DNA from: Candidatus Stahliibacteriota bacterium CG08_land_8_20_14_0_20_40_26
GTDB lineage: Bacteria > Hydrothermota > UBA3073
Assembly (NCBI GenBank): GCA_002774315.1
Contig: PEYP01000011.1
Coordinates: forward strand, 1 to 5,241
DNA length: 5,241 nucleotides
Direction: 5' to 3'
Numbering within the stretch: the stretch's first letter is position 1; each line of letters opens with the position of its first letter. Shown piece by piece: positions 1 through 5,241 of this stretch. Under the pieces are notes generated by a model. That model worked only from the letters and a program-made list of their open reading frames with translations, was not told the DNA's origin and did no database searches. Position numbers and translations under genes: made by a program.

Positions 1-673
1 CGGGTGCTGCGGGAGAATGCCCGGCTATGTTGACTGTCATACACTCCATACCACGCACGGAAGGGCACTCACATTCGCAACCGGTATAAAACTTGCAAAC
101 CCTTCCCTAAAGGTTATAGTTGTTATGGGGGACGGAGATGCGGTAGCAATAGGTGGAAATCACTTTATACACACAGCAAGAAGAAATATAGATATCACAG
201 CCATCATTTGTAACAACTACATCTACGGAATGACAGGGGGACAGGCTTCTCCGACAACTCCTCGTGGTAGCTTTGCCTCGACCGCTCCTTATGGGGCTGC
301 AGAGCCTCCATTTGATATAGTTGAACTCGCAATAGGTTGTGGTGCGTCCTATGTTGCAAGGGGAACCGTATACCATGTGCCAGCACTTGATAAACTGCTA
401 AAGAAAGCACTCCTCCACAAAGGATTTTCGGTTGTTGATGTGCTTTCGGTCTGCCCTACTGCGTACGGAAGGAGAAATAAGATGAGGACGCCTGTCGAGA
501 ATTTTATGTGGCTCAAAGAAAATATGATTGGTATAAGCGCGGTAAAGGGCAAGACGAAAGAAGAGATAGGCGAAAAGATACTCATAGGCGAATTTCTAAA
601 TGTGTCAAGACCTGAGTACACAGAGTTATATGAGAAAGAGATTGTAGAAAAGGCAAAGAGCATTAGATCCTGA
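1..673 (+). CDS. korB: 2-oxoacid (probably 2-oxoglutarate):ferredoxin oxidoreductase, beta subunit, 5'-truncated
   Basis: This subunit carries thiamine diphosphate (ThDP) in the cytoplasmic enzyme that oxidatively decarboxylates a 2-oxoacid to its acyl-CoA and reduces ferredoxin, or runs in reverse in CO2-fixing anaerobes. The frame is open from base 2 and reads GCCGRMPGYVD, so the ATG at 17 is an internal Met inside a conserved motif and the real start lies left of the window. Numbering from that Met, HTTHGRALTFATG is at 12-24. The ThDP/Mg motif is GDGD at 38-41 with NN at 66-67, around the family stretch AIGGNHFIHTARRNIDIT. GMTGGQASPTTP is at 71-82. Cys146 in SVCPTAYGRRN matches the last 4Fe-4S ligand of the family; one Cys of the CC pair at bases 5-10 matches the preceding ligand. 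The first two ligands are outside. The GGNHFIHTARRN wording favours Kor over pyruvate enzymes, but substrate is not proven by sequence. The gamma subunit gene follows. Confidence 0.93.
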   Translation, partial: GCCGRMPGYVDCHTLHTTHGRALTFATGIKLANPSLKVIVVMGDGDAVAIGGNHFIHTARRNIDITAIICNNYIYGMTGGQASPTTPRGSFASTAPYGAAEPPFDIVELAIGCGASYVARGTVYHVPALDKLLKKALLHKGFSVVDVLSVCPTAYGRRNKMRTPVENFMWLKENMIGISAVKGKTKEEIGEKILIGEFLNVSRPEYTELYEKEIVEKAKSIRS

Positions 674-694
674 TAGAATATCAAAATGCTAAAG

Positions 695-762
695 TAGTTG
701 GTTGGTCGGATAGTTGGTTAGGTGGTTAGGAAATTCTAACAAACTAACAAACCAGCAAACTA
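695..762. repeat. Imperfect inverted repeat of GTTGG/GTTAG units between korB and korC
   Basis: The arms at 695-721 and 736-762 match at 21 of 27 positions when one is reverse-complemented, leaving a 14-base loop. A shifted register pairs GTTAG (725-729) with CTAAC (736-740) around a 6-base loop and extends outward less perfectly (19 of 27). The left arm also holds a direct repeat: TAGTTGGTT occurs at 695-703 and 711-719. The left arm is made of G and T with few A, the right arm of A and C, so the strand asymmetry is striking. T-rich sequence (TTTTTAATTTTT, 769-780) follows within a few bases. It could be a dispersed intergenic element, an RNA stem that stabilises or attenuates the transcript between the two subunit genes, or both. 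Its function is unknown. Confidence 0.75.
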
Positions 763-788
763 AGTACATTTTTAATTTTTCACCGGGT

Positions 789-1313
789 ATGCGTAAAGAG
801 ATTATATGTGTTGGAAGTGGTGGGCAGGGTATAATCCTCGGAGGATACATACTTGCAGAGGCAGTGGGTATTTACGATGGTAGAAATGTTGCTAATTCTG
901 AGAGATATGGCGCAGCTGCGAGAGGTGAGGTAACAGTCTCTGAGATTGTCATATCTGACCAAGAGATAGACTATCCAAAGATTACAGCAGCGGATTGTAT
1001 GATAGCTCTCTCGCAAGAAGGATATGACAGGTACAAGCACAGATTAAAAAAGGATGGAATTCTTATAGCGGACCTATTCTATGTGAAGACCTTCGAGCAC
1101 AAAAATGTCTACCTTATTCCCTTTTCTGAAATGGTAAGAGATAAGACCGGAAGAGAGATAGGGACAAATATAGCAGCGCTTGGGGCATTTGTGAGGATTA
1201 CAAAAATAGTAAGTGATAGTGCTATTAAAAAGGCTGTCAAGAACAGGGTTCCAAAGGGGACAGAGAAATCCAATCTCGAGATTCTTGATATTGGTCTTGG
1301 TTACTCACCCTAA
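789..1313 (+). CDS. korC: 2-oxoacid:ferredoxin oxidoreductase, gamma subunit
   Basis: This is the gamma subunit (POR/KOR gamma domain) of the same enzyme as the upstream beta subunit; in this family the domain helps bind coenzyme A and completes the complex. The chosen ATG at 789 gives 174 residues, near the usual 175-190, and begins directly with the conserved first strand, MRKEIICVGSGGQG. The glycine-rich GSGGQG is at 9-14, YDGRNVANSERYG at 29-41, ISDQEIDYPKI at 55-65, ALSQEGYDRY at 73-82 and GTNIAALGAF at 125-134. An earlier ATG at 714 would add 25 residues encoded by the inverted repeat; these look non-natural and are rejected. No clear Shine-Dalgarno precedes 789. The family segment usually close to YGPEARGG reads YGAAARGE here (40-47), a modest divergence. 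The gene is probably in one operon with korB despite the 115-base gap. Confidence 0.9.
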   Translation: MRKEIICVGSGGQGIILGGYILAEAVGIYDGRNVANSERYGAAARGEVTVSEIVISDQEIDYPKITAADCMIALSQEGYDRYKHRLKKDGILIADLFYVKTFEHKNVYLIPFSEMVRDKTGREIGTNIAALGAFVRITKIVSDSAIKKAVKNRVPKGTEKSNLEILDIGLGYSP

Positions 1314-1340
1314 ATTTCTAACCTTCTAAATCGGCTTGAT

Positions 1341-2237
1341 ATGTTTCTTCTTCTTTCATTTCTCGTATCATTCGGCGCGAAATACGCGGGTGAATTTTTA
1401 GATCTTCCTGTTAGTGGAAGAGCGCAGGCTATGGGAGGTGCGTATGTTACCCTGGCAAGAATTTCAGAATCCCCGTTCTGGAATCCAGCCTGTATTGTGC
1501 GAGAGGAAGGAAAACAGATTTTCCTCTTCCATTCAGAGAGTTTTGGCGGTATAATCAATTATAATGCTGTATCTTCTGCAATGTCGGATAAAACGCAGGG
1601 CTTAGGGCTTGCGCTCTATCAGGTAAGTTATCCAGACATAATATTCACCAATGACTCTGTTGCTTTAGATACTGCAAATGTGGATGATTGGGTATTATAT
1701 TTTACTTATGGTAAAAAAGTAAAGTTTGGCGAGGTCACTACCTCCTACCTATACCTTGGTGCAAATGTCAAGACGATATACAGAAGATGGCAGGAGGGCA
1801 GTGCATATGGGTTTGGTATAGACGGAGGTGTATTATATAATTTTTATCCATTCTCAGTCGGATTGTATATAGAGAACCTGACAACAACGCTCCTCTTCTG
1901 GAATGCAGGCACAAGGGAATTCATTGTTCCACTGCTCAAGATGGGAATATCTTATGAAGTTCCCGCAGAGAGATTCTCAGGCAAATTTATATTAGCAGGC
2001 GGGCTGGATACAAATATTGAAAACAAAATCACCAAACTCGACGCCATAAAGAGTGACCCACATATAGGGGTAGAGTATGTATATGAGGACAGATTTGCAG
2101 TAAGGGTTGGGTGGGATAAGGGTGATATGAGTTTCGGCGCCGGAATCAAGCTGGGTAGTCTTACTGTAGACTACGGGCAGAGTTATCATCCACAACTTGG
2201 GACAAATTCAAGACTTTCAGGTAGTGTAGAATTCTGA
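1341..2237 (+). CDS. PorV/PorQ-like outer-membrane beta-barrel protein
   Basis: This 298-residue protein is predicted to be exported and inserted in the outer membrane as a beta-barrel. The N-terminus (residues 1-13) is a short hydrophobic segment ending FGA, consistent with a signal peptide but lacking the usual Lys/Arg. GRAQAMGGAYVTLAR (26-40) and WNPA (47-50) are the hallmark N-terminal motifs of the PorV/PorQ and FadL-like barrel group. The rest alternates polar and hydrophobic residues with Gly and aromatics. The end, IKLGSLTVDYGQSYHPQLG followed by a strand closing in SVEF, fits a barrel with a terminal Phe beta-signal. PorV in Bacteroidetes serves type IX secretion, but many relatives in other phyla have no assigned role and nothing here shows a secretion link. 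The ATG at 1341 is the only reasonable start, because an in-frame stop lies at 1311-1313 (the korC stop). The 27-base spacing from korC suggests co-transcription. No Shine-Dalgarno is visible. Confidence 0.82.
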   Translation: MFLLLSFLVSFGAKYAGEFLDLPVSGRAQAMGGAYVTLARISESPFWNPACIVREEGKQIFLFHSESFGGIINYNAVSSAMSDKTQGLGLALYQVSYPDIIFTNDSVALDTANVDDWVLYFTYGKKVKFGEVTTSYLYLGANVKTIYRRWQEGSAYGFGIDGGVLYNFYPFSVGLYIENLTTTLLFWNAGTREFIVPLLKMGISYEVPAERFSGKFILAGGLDTNIENKITKLDAIKSDPHIGVEYVYEDRFAVRVGWDKGDMSFGAGIKLGSLTVDYGQSYHPQLGTNSRLSGSVEF

Positions 2238-2246
2238 TTGTGTCTG

Positions 2247-2281
2247 ATGTCAAGGTATAACCTCCTTGGATTCCTTGACAT
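2247..2281. terminator. Candidate hairpin in the convergent intergenic gap
   Basis: ATGTCAAGG (2247-2255) and CCTTGACAT (2273-2281) form a perfect 9-bp inverted repeat with a 17-base loop. The loop contains another CCTTGG that could pair with CAAGG in an alternative fold. It lies between the stop of the PorV-like gene (2237) and the stop of the minus-strand barrel gene (2303), where a shared transcript end is expected. The first T-rich run on the plus strand (2294-2304) is about 12 bases beyond the stem, and none follows on the minus strand, so it is not a textbook intrinsic terminator. Confidence 0.45.
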
Positions 2282-2302
2282 AGGTGATTCTTGGGTTTTC
2301 TT

Positions 2303-3517
2303 TTAAGGTTTATATCCAATGTCAATACCCATTTTCAGTCCTTTTGCACCAGTAAAAATTCCTCCTGTATACTGAAAGCCAAGGTTACCACCGAAGCCAC
2401 CAATATTGTGTCCCATCCCGCAGGAGAAAGTAGAACCTTCTTTTCCACCCAATGATAACCCGCTTCTAAGGGATAGCCAGCTCAACCTTGTGTATTCAAG
2501 ACCAAATGAAAAACGTGGCCTCTTTGAGCTAAATGGGGAGTTGGCCGATGCTTGGGTATAATCTAGTGCTATTCTCAAGTCCTCAAAGAACTCGTAAGAG
2601 CCACCAAGTCGTAAATAAAATGGAAGTTGACTTTTAAAAGACTCTATGGATCTAAGGTCTGAATCTGATGCAACAATATCTTCTCGGTCTATTCTCTGTA
2701 TATTTAACGAATCAATCTTAAATTCTGCCCAGCCCTCCTTTGAACCTTTATTCCAATTTATGCTTGAAAACAAGTTAAGTAATGCCATCCCTATAGTCCA
2801 TTTCTCAGCAGGCTTATTTACGAATCCAATATCAAAACCAAACCCTCTGCCGCCGGTAGCCATACGATAGACAATGTTCCCATTTCCTATGATAGCCTCT
2901 TCTGTAGTAAGAAGATTAGCACTGAGGCTTTCAGGCCTAGCAATAAAGAACCCCTGTATATATCTAAATCCCATCCCTATCCCACTTTCATATCCCGCTA
3001 GAGTCAAAGGCATACCATAGGAAGCTGTAGCCGACGCATAGGAAATACCTTCTGCGTCCAGTGTCCCAAAATTGTAAGTTCTTCCAAGTTCATTCCCAAA
3101 GAGAACAAGTTCAAAAATCTCTTTTGGTAATGTGGTTTGTATACCACCCACACCCCTAATGGATAGTGCAAATGGACCAGCTGCAAATTCAATAACTCCT
3201 AATCCCATGTTTGCCAGGAATCCCAACCCATCTTTAGAGATGGAGTTAACTATGTTATTCTTATCTATAGAATCAAGATCGGCACCCACATACTTGTTAT
3301 ACAGGGAGACGGAAATTCCATTGTTTAATAATGTTCCGTCAATACCTATTAGTCTAAAACTAAAGCGTGGTCTATCTTTCAAAGCCAGATTAGCCGGATT
3401 AAACCTTGCCGCATCAGTTCCCCTTGCAAGGGTAGTATAAGCATCAGAGAGTGCCAGTGATTTTGCACTTGTTGCCCAGAATGAAAAGAGCTGCATAACT
3501 ACAAGAAACGATGTCAC
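2303..3517 (-). CDS. Outer-membrane beta-barrel protein, DUF5723-like
   Basis: A 404-residue protein predicted to sit in the outer membrane; its function is unknown. I start it at GTG (3517-3515), which lies 7 bases after AGGAGG; the TTG one codon earlier leaves only 4. Residues 1-18 (TSFLVVMQLFSFWATSA after the initiator) look like a signal peptide without N-terminal positive charge. AYTTLAR (26-32) and FNPA (39-42) repeat, with identical spacing, the motif seen in the convergent PorV-like gene. The C-terminal half is Gly- and aromatic-rich alternating strands. The stretch GFGFDIGFVNKPAEKWTIGM followed by SSINWNKG resembles DUF5723 barrel proteins known mostly from Bacteroidetes and relatives; this assignment is from memory of family style. 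The last strand ends MGIDIGYKP, with no terminal Phe. It follows the large exported-protein gene by 15 bases, with its ribosome site starting one base after that stop, so translational coupling is likely. Confidence 0.8.
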   Translation of the reverse strand: MTSFLVVMQLFSFWATSAKSLALSDAYTTLARGTDAARFNPANLALKDRPRFSFRLIGIDGTLLNNGISVSLYNKYVGADLDSIDKNNIVNSISKDGLGFLANMGLGVIEFAAGPFALSIRGVGGIQTTLPKEIFELVLFGNELGRTYNFGTLDAEGISYASATASYGMPLTLAGYESGIGMGFRYIQGFFIARPESLSANLLTTEEAIIGNGNIVYRMATGGRGFGFDIGFVNKPAEKWTIGMALLNLFSSINWNKGSKEGWAEFKIDSLNIQRIDREDIVASDSDLRSIESFKSQLPFYLRLGGSYEFFEDLRIALDYTQASANSPFSSKRPRFSFGLEYTRLSWLSLRSGLSLGGKEGSTFSCGMGHNIGGFGGNLGFQYTGGIFTGAKGLKMGIDIGYKP

Positions 3518-3523
3518 CAAAAT

Positions 3524-3531
3524 ACCTCCTT
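3524..3531 (-). promoter_or_regulatory. Strong Shine-Dalgarno deciding the barrel-gene start
   Basis: The minus strand reads AAGGAGGT here, a full match to the anti-Shine-Dalgarno sequence. It begins one base after the TAA (3535-3533) of the upstream gene. Tandem candidate starts follow: TTG at 3520-3518 (4 bases after AGGAGG) and GTG at 3517-3515 (7 bases). Spacing favours GTG. The overlap of stop and ribosome site suggests that ribosomes finishing the first gene re-initiate on the second. Confidence 0.85.
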
Positions 3532-3532
3532 A

Positions 3533-5241
3533 TTACTCCTCAGTTTCACCAACTTTTAGCCTCACAGTGACATAAGAGCCTAATTTGAGGTAGTCATTGA
3601 TATGAAATGCTATTGTGTCAGTTTTAGGCACATATAGGGTATAACAAGCCGTAAGAGGCGAATACTGAAAGATATTAAGCTCGTCCTCAGAGAGGTCAAT
3701 ACGAACTGTATCCAGTACTGGTCCTGTTGCTATTCCAGTTTCTATATTTACAGGTGCTCCCGTAATACTAATCCTCTTAATAACTGTATCTGGGTCAGGC
3801 AGCCCCTTTTCCACTACAAGGTCTAAATCAAAACCAACCGGGAACCGATTCTCAAGGAAGACTACAAGTTTTCCTGAACGGATATGAGAAAGAGTCTCCC
3901 TGGTATCTTCGTCAATCTTAATAGTATCAGGGTCAAAATGAACGGTGTTCTCTTCAAAAGAAAGTCTCAATGGCGTAGTAACGCTAGCGTGTCCAGTAAT
4001 CCAGCTCGCCTTCTTAACTGAAAAGCTTTCAGCAGGCAAGGTTATCTCACCCCAGAGGATAATCGTGTCAGGGGCTATATTTATAACTGGAGCAAGGTTC
4101 GTGGAGAAGAAGGAAGTTGTAGGATTGTCTATCTCTCCGGCGTCTACCACAGCATTTATTAGAACATTGGCACTGGCACCAGTTTTTGAGTTCCTGCCTT
4201 CAACTGTAAGATCTGCACATCCTCTGATCCCGATTGCATTTGTCAAAGTTAAATTAGCCATTGCCTCTTTGATTCTAATTGAACTTAATCCCTGGGGAAT
4301 GTCTATTCCTCTTGTCTCTGTGGGGATAGTGTGTACAATATCATCGGTAAATTCCCCATAGATACTCTCAAAATCAAGGTCATCGACCCGCATATCACTT
4401 TCAATACTGTCTTCCACAGAAAATGATACATAATCTTCAGAAGAATCAACATTAACCTGCACAGCACACCTGAAGCTGGTGCCTATTGGATCGTAGTTGT
4501 GAAAGGATCTACCTTCCAAATTCATTATCATACTGTTGCTTTGACGAGAGACCACCTGGAAGATAGTATCCAGCCCAAATTCTGGAGACTCTATCCTGAC
4601 TTTGGCATTAACAGGGAAACTATTGTCTGCCCGAAGTGTTATACTGCCTTCAGAGAACTCGATTGAATCTAAGTGAATTGGATATTCAGAATAGGTAGGA
4701 AGAGAGAGTGTAGTATCCATACTATGTGACAGATGTGGTATTTTGACCTCACCTCCAGTAATATTCAATGAATCAAAACCAACTACAACTACAATAGAAT
4801 CGTACTTACAAACAGATGTCCACTCCGACTCCAACTTTCTCAAGTGAAGGGAACAAGCAATGGAATCAGCTGCCCACTTATTATTTATCGCTATAGTTTT
4901 ACTTACAGAATTCATTGCCTCTACAGGCGCAAATGGTATTGTGATATCAATGTCTCCGGTTCTAAGATGCTGAATAACAAGGGAATCGAAGCTAACATGT
5001 GTATAATTATTGAGTCTTATCCGTAAAATCCCCTTCTCTATTTTAATACTCCTTATATCATGCATTATTGGACACCTGGTTGTCACCGTGGTATCAATTG
5101 GAGGAACAGGCAATACTACTGAAGTATCAGGCAGAGTACCTCCACCTGGAATTACCTGGGAGAGTCTCACTGGTTCAAGGTTATCAGGGGTAAGTTTTGG
5201 AATTTTGAAATTCACAAGCGGGATAGTGAATGTGCTTTGTC
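3533..5241 (-). CDS. Large exported beta-rich protein with four tandem ~128-residue units, 5'-truncated
   Basis: I do not recognise this protein's family. The frame stays open to the right edge: upstream of the GTG at 5215-5213 it reads QSTFTIPL and continues into VNFKIPKL, a natural exported-protein beginning rather than a start, so the true start and any signal or lipoprotein peptide lie outside. Numbering from that GTG (560 residues), a Pro/Thr-rich linker (VVLPVPPIDTTV, 33-44) precedes a body of alternating hydrophobic and polar residues rich in Ser, Thr, Asp and Val, with no membrane segment. A motif of the form I-x-I-x-x-G-x-L-x-I-x-L-x-N-x-F-P-V recurs with key positions G62/N70, G190/N198, A318/N326 and G448/N456. 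This indicates four beta-sandwich-like domains. The pattern faintly recalls LEA-2/WHy-type folds, which is speculation. Coupling to the barrel gene downstream suggests a surface or periplasmic partner of that barrel. Confidence 0.85.
   Translation of the reverse strand, partial: QSTFTIPLVNFKIPKLTPDNLEPVRLSQVIPGGGTLPDTSVVLPVPPIDTTVTTRCPIMHDIRSIKIEKGILRIRLNNYTHVSFDSLVIQHLRTGDIDITIPFAPVEAMNSVSKTIAINNKWAADSIACSLHLRKLESEWTSVCKYDSIVVVVGFDSLNITGGEVKIPHLSHSMDTTLSLPTYSEYPIHLDSIEFSEGSITLRADNSFPVNAKVRIESPEFGLDTIFQVVSRQSNSMIMNLEGRSFHNYDPIGTSFRCAVQVNVDSSEDYVSFSVEDSIESDMRVDDLDFESIYGEFTDDIVHTIPTETRGIDIPQGLSSIRIKEAMANLTLTNAIGIRGCADLTVEGRNSKTGASANVLINAVVDAGEIDNPTTSFFSTNLAPVINIAPDTIILWGEITLPAESFSVKKASWITGHASVTTPLRLSFEENTVHFDPDTIKIDEDTRETLSHIRSGKLVVFLENRFPVGFDLDLVVEKGLPDPDTVIKRISITGAPVNIETGIATGPVLDTVRIDLSEDELNIFQYSPLTACYTLYVPKTDTIAFHINDYLKLGSYVTVRLKVGETEE
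3812..5050 (-). repeat. Fourfold internal protein repeat (motif copies about 128-130 residues apart)
   Basis: Motif copies begin at residues 56, 184, 312 and 442 of the large exported protein (bases 5050, 4666, 4282 and 3892, reading leftward). Each is about 27 residues. Shared features are a small residue at position 7 (G, G, A, G), an Asn exactly eight residues later in all four, and hydrophobic residues at positions 9, 11 and 13 between them (L/I/L, I/L/A, A/L/L, L/V/L). FPV follows within two residues of the Asn in copies 2 and 4. Between copies the sequence is too diverged to align by eye, apart from an ITG at 152-154 and again at 406-408, 254 residues (two units) apart. The repeat is at protein level; I saw no DNA-level repetition, so the duplication is old. 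Confidence 0.65.

Noticed and set aside
17..19. ATG as the start of korB
   Set aside because: The frame is open upstream to base 2 and encodes the conserved GCCGR that precedes MPGYVD in the family, so this Met is internal.
349..684. 111-residue minus-strand frame over korB
   Set aside because: It lies antisense to a well-supported conserved gene, has low-complexity hydrophobic content and resembles no family.
695..762. CRISPR array or insertion-sequence end
   Set aside because: There are only two short direct repeats with no spacer pattern, and no transposase or target duplication nearby.
695..780. Intrinsic terminator ending the korB transcript
   Set aside because: The stem has many mismatches, the T-rich run starts six bases beyond the stem and is broken by AA, and the gamma subunit gene directly downstream needs to be transcribed; attenuation remains possible.
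3132..3440. 102-residue plus-strand frame inside the barrel gene
   Set aside because: It is a shadow of the barrel gene, which has a perfect ribosome site and barrel motifs.
1341..3517. Type IX secretion locus based on the PorV-like gene
   Set aside because: No other T9SS component or C-terminal sorting domain is visible, and PorV/PorQ-like barrels are widespread without that system.
3945..4361. 138-residue plus-strand frame inside the exported-protein gene
   Set aside because: It is antisense to the better-supported frame, which carries the regular repeat; it has no ribosome site or family resemblance.
5213..5215. GTG as the true start of the large exported protein
   Set aside because: The frame continues upstream with a plausible exported-protein sequence (QSTFTIPL), and the GTG start would give no signal peptide although the protein looks secreted.

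Overview
The window looks like a chromosomal piece of an anaerobic, double-membraned bacterium. Ferredoxin-linked 2-oxoacid oxidoreductase genes indicate anaerobic metabolism, and two outer-membrane beta-barrel proteins plus a large exported beta-rich protein indicate a Gram-negative-type envelope. Moderate GC, frequent AGA/AGG arginine and ATA isoleucine codons, and a PorV/PorQ-like barrel next to a DUF5723-like barrel resemble uncultivated candidate phyla such as WOR-3 and related Bacteroidetes/Fibrobacteres-side lineages. That placement is an inference from gene style, not a phylogenetic result.

Plus strand, left half (1-2237): the 3' end of a 2-oxoacid (probably 2-oxoglutarate):ferredoxin oxidoreductase beta subunit (korB-like, cut by the left edge). 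A 115-base gap follows, dominated by an imperfect inverted repeat of GTTGG/GTTAG units. Next come the gamma subunit (korC-like) and, 27 bases later, a PorV/PorQ-like outer-membrane protein. The two Kor subunits form a cytoplasmic enzyme that joins CoA-thioester metabolism to ferredoxin; alpha (and delta, if separate) should lie left of the window. The barrel gene is metabolically unrelated but sits close enough to be co-transcribed.

The convergent gap (2238-2302) holds a perfect 9-bp inverted repeat that may be a shared transcript-end hairpin.

Minus strand, right half (2303-5241): two tightly coupled genes read right to left. First is a large exported, beta-strand-rich protein whose 5' end is beyond the right edge. 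Second is a DUF5723-like outer-membrane beta-barrel protein with a consensus Shine-Dalgarno one base after the stop of the first. The large protein contains four diverged copies of a motif spaced 128, 128 and 130 residues apart, indicating four tandem beta domains; this is the least explained feature of the window. No RNA gene, CRISPR array, insertion sequence or phage gene was seen, and no gene-free stretch exceeds about 115 bases.
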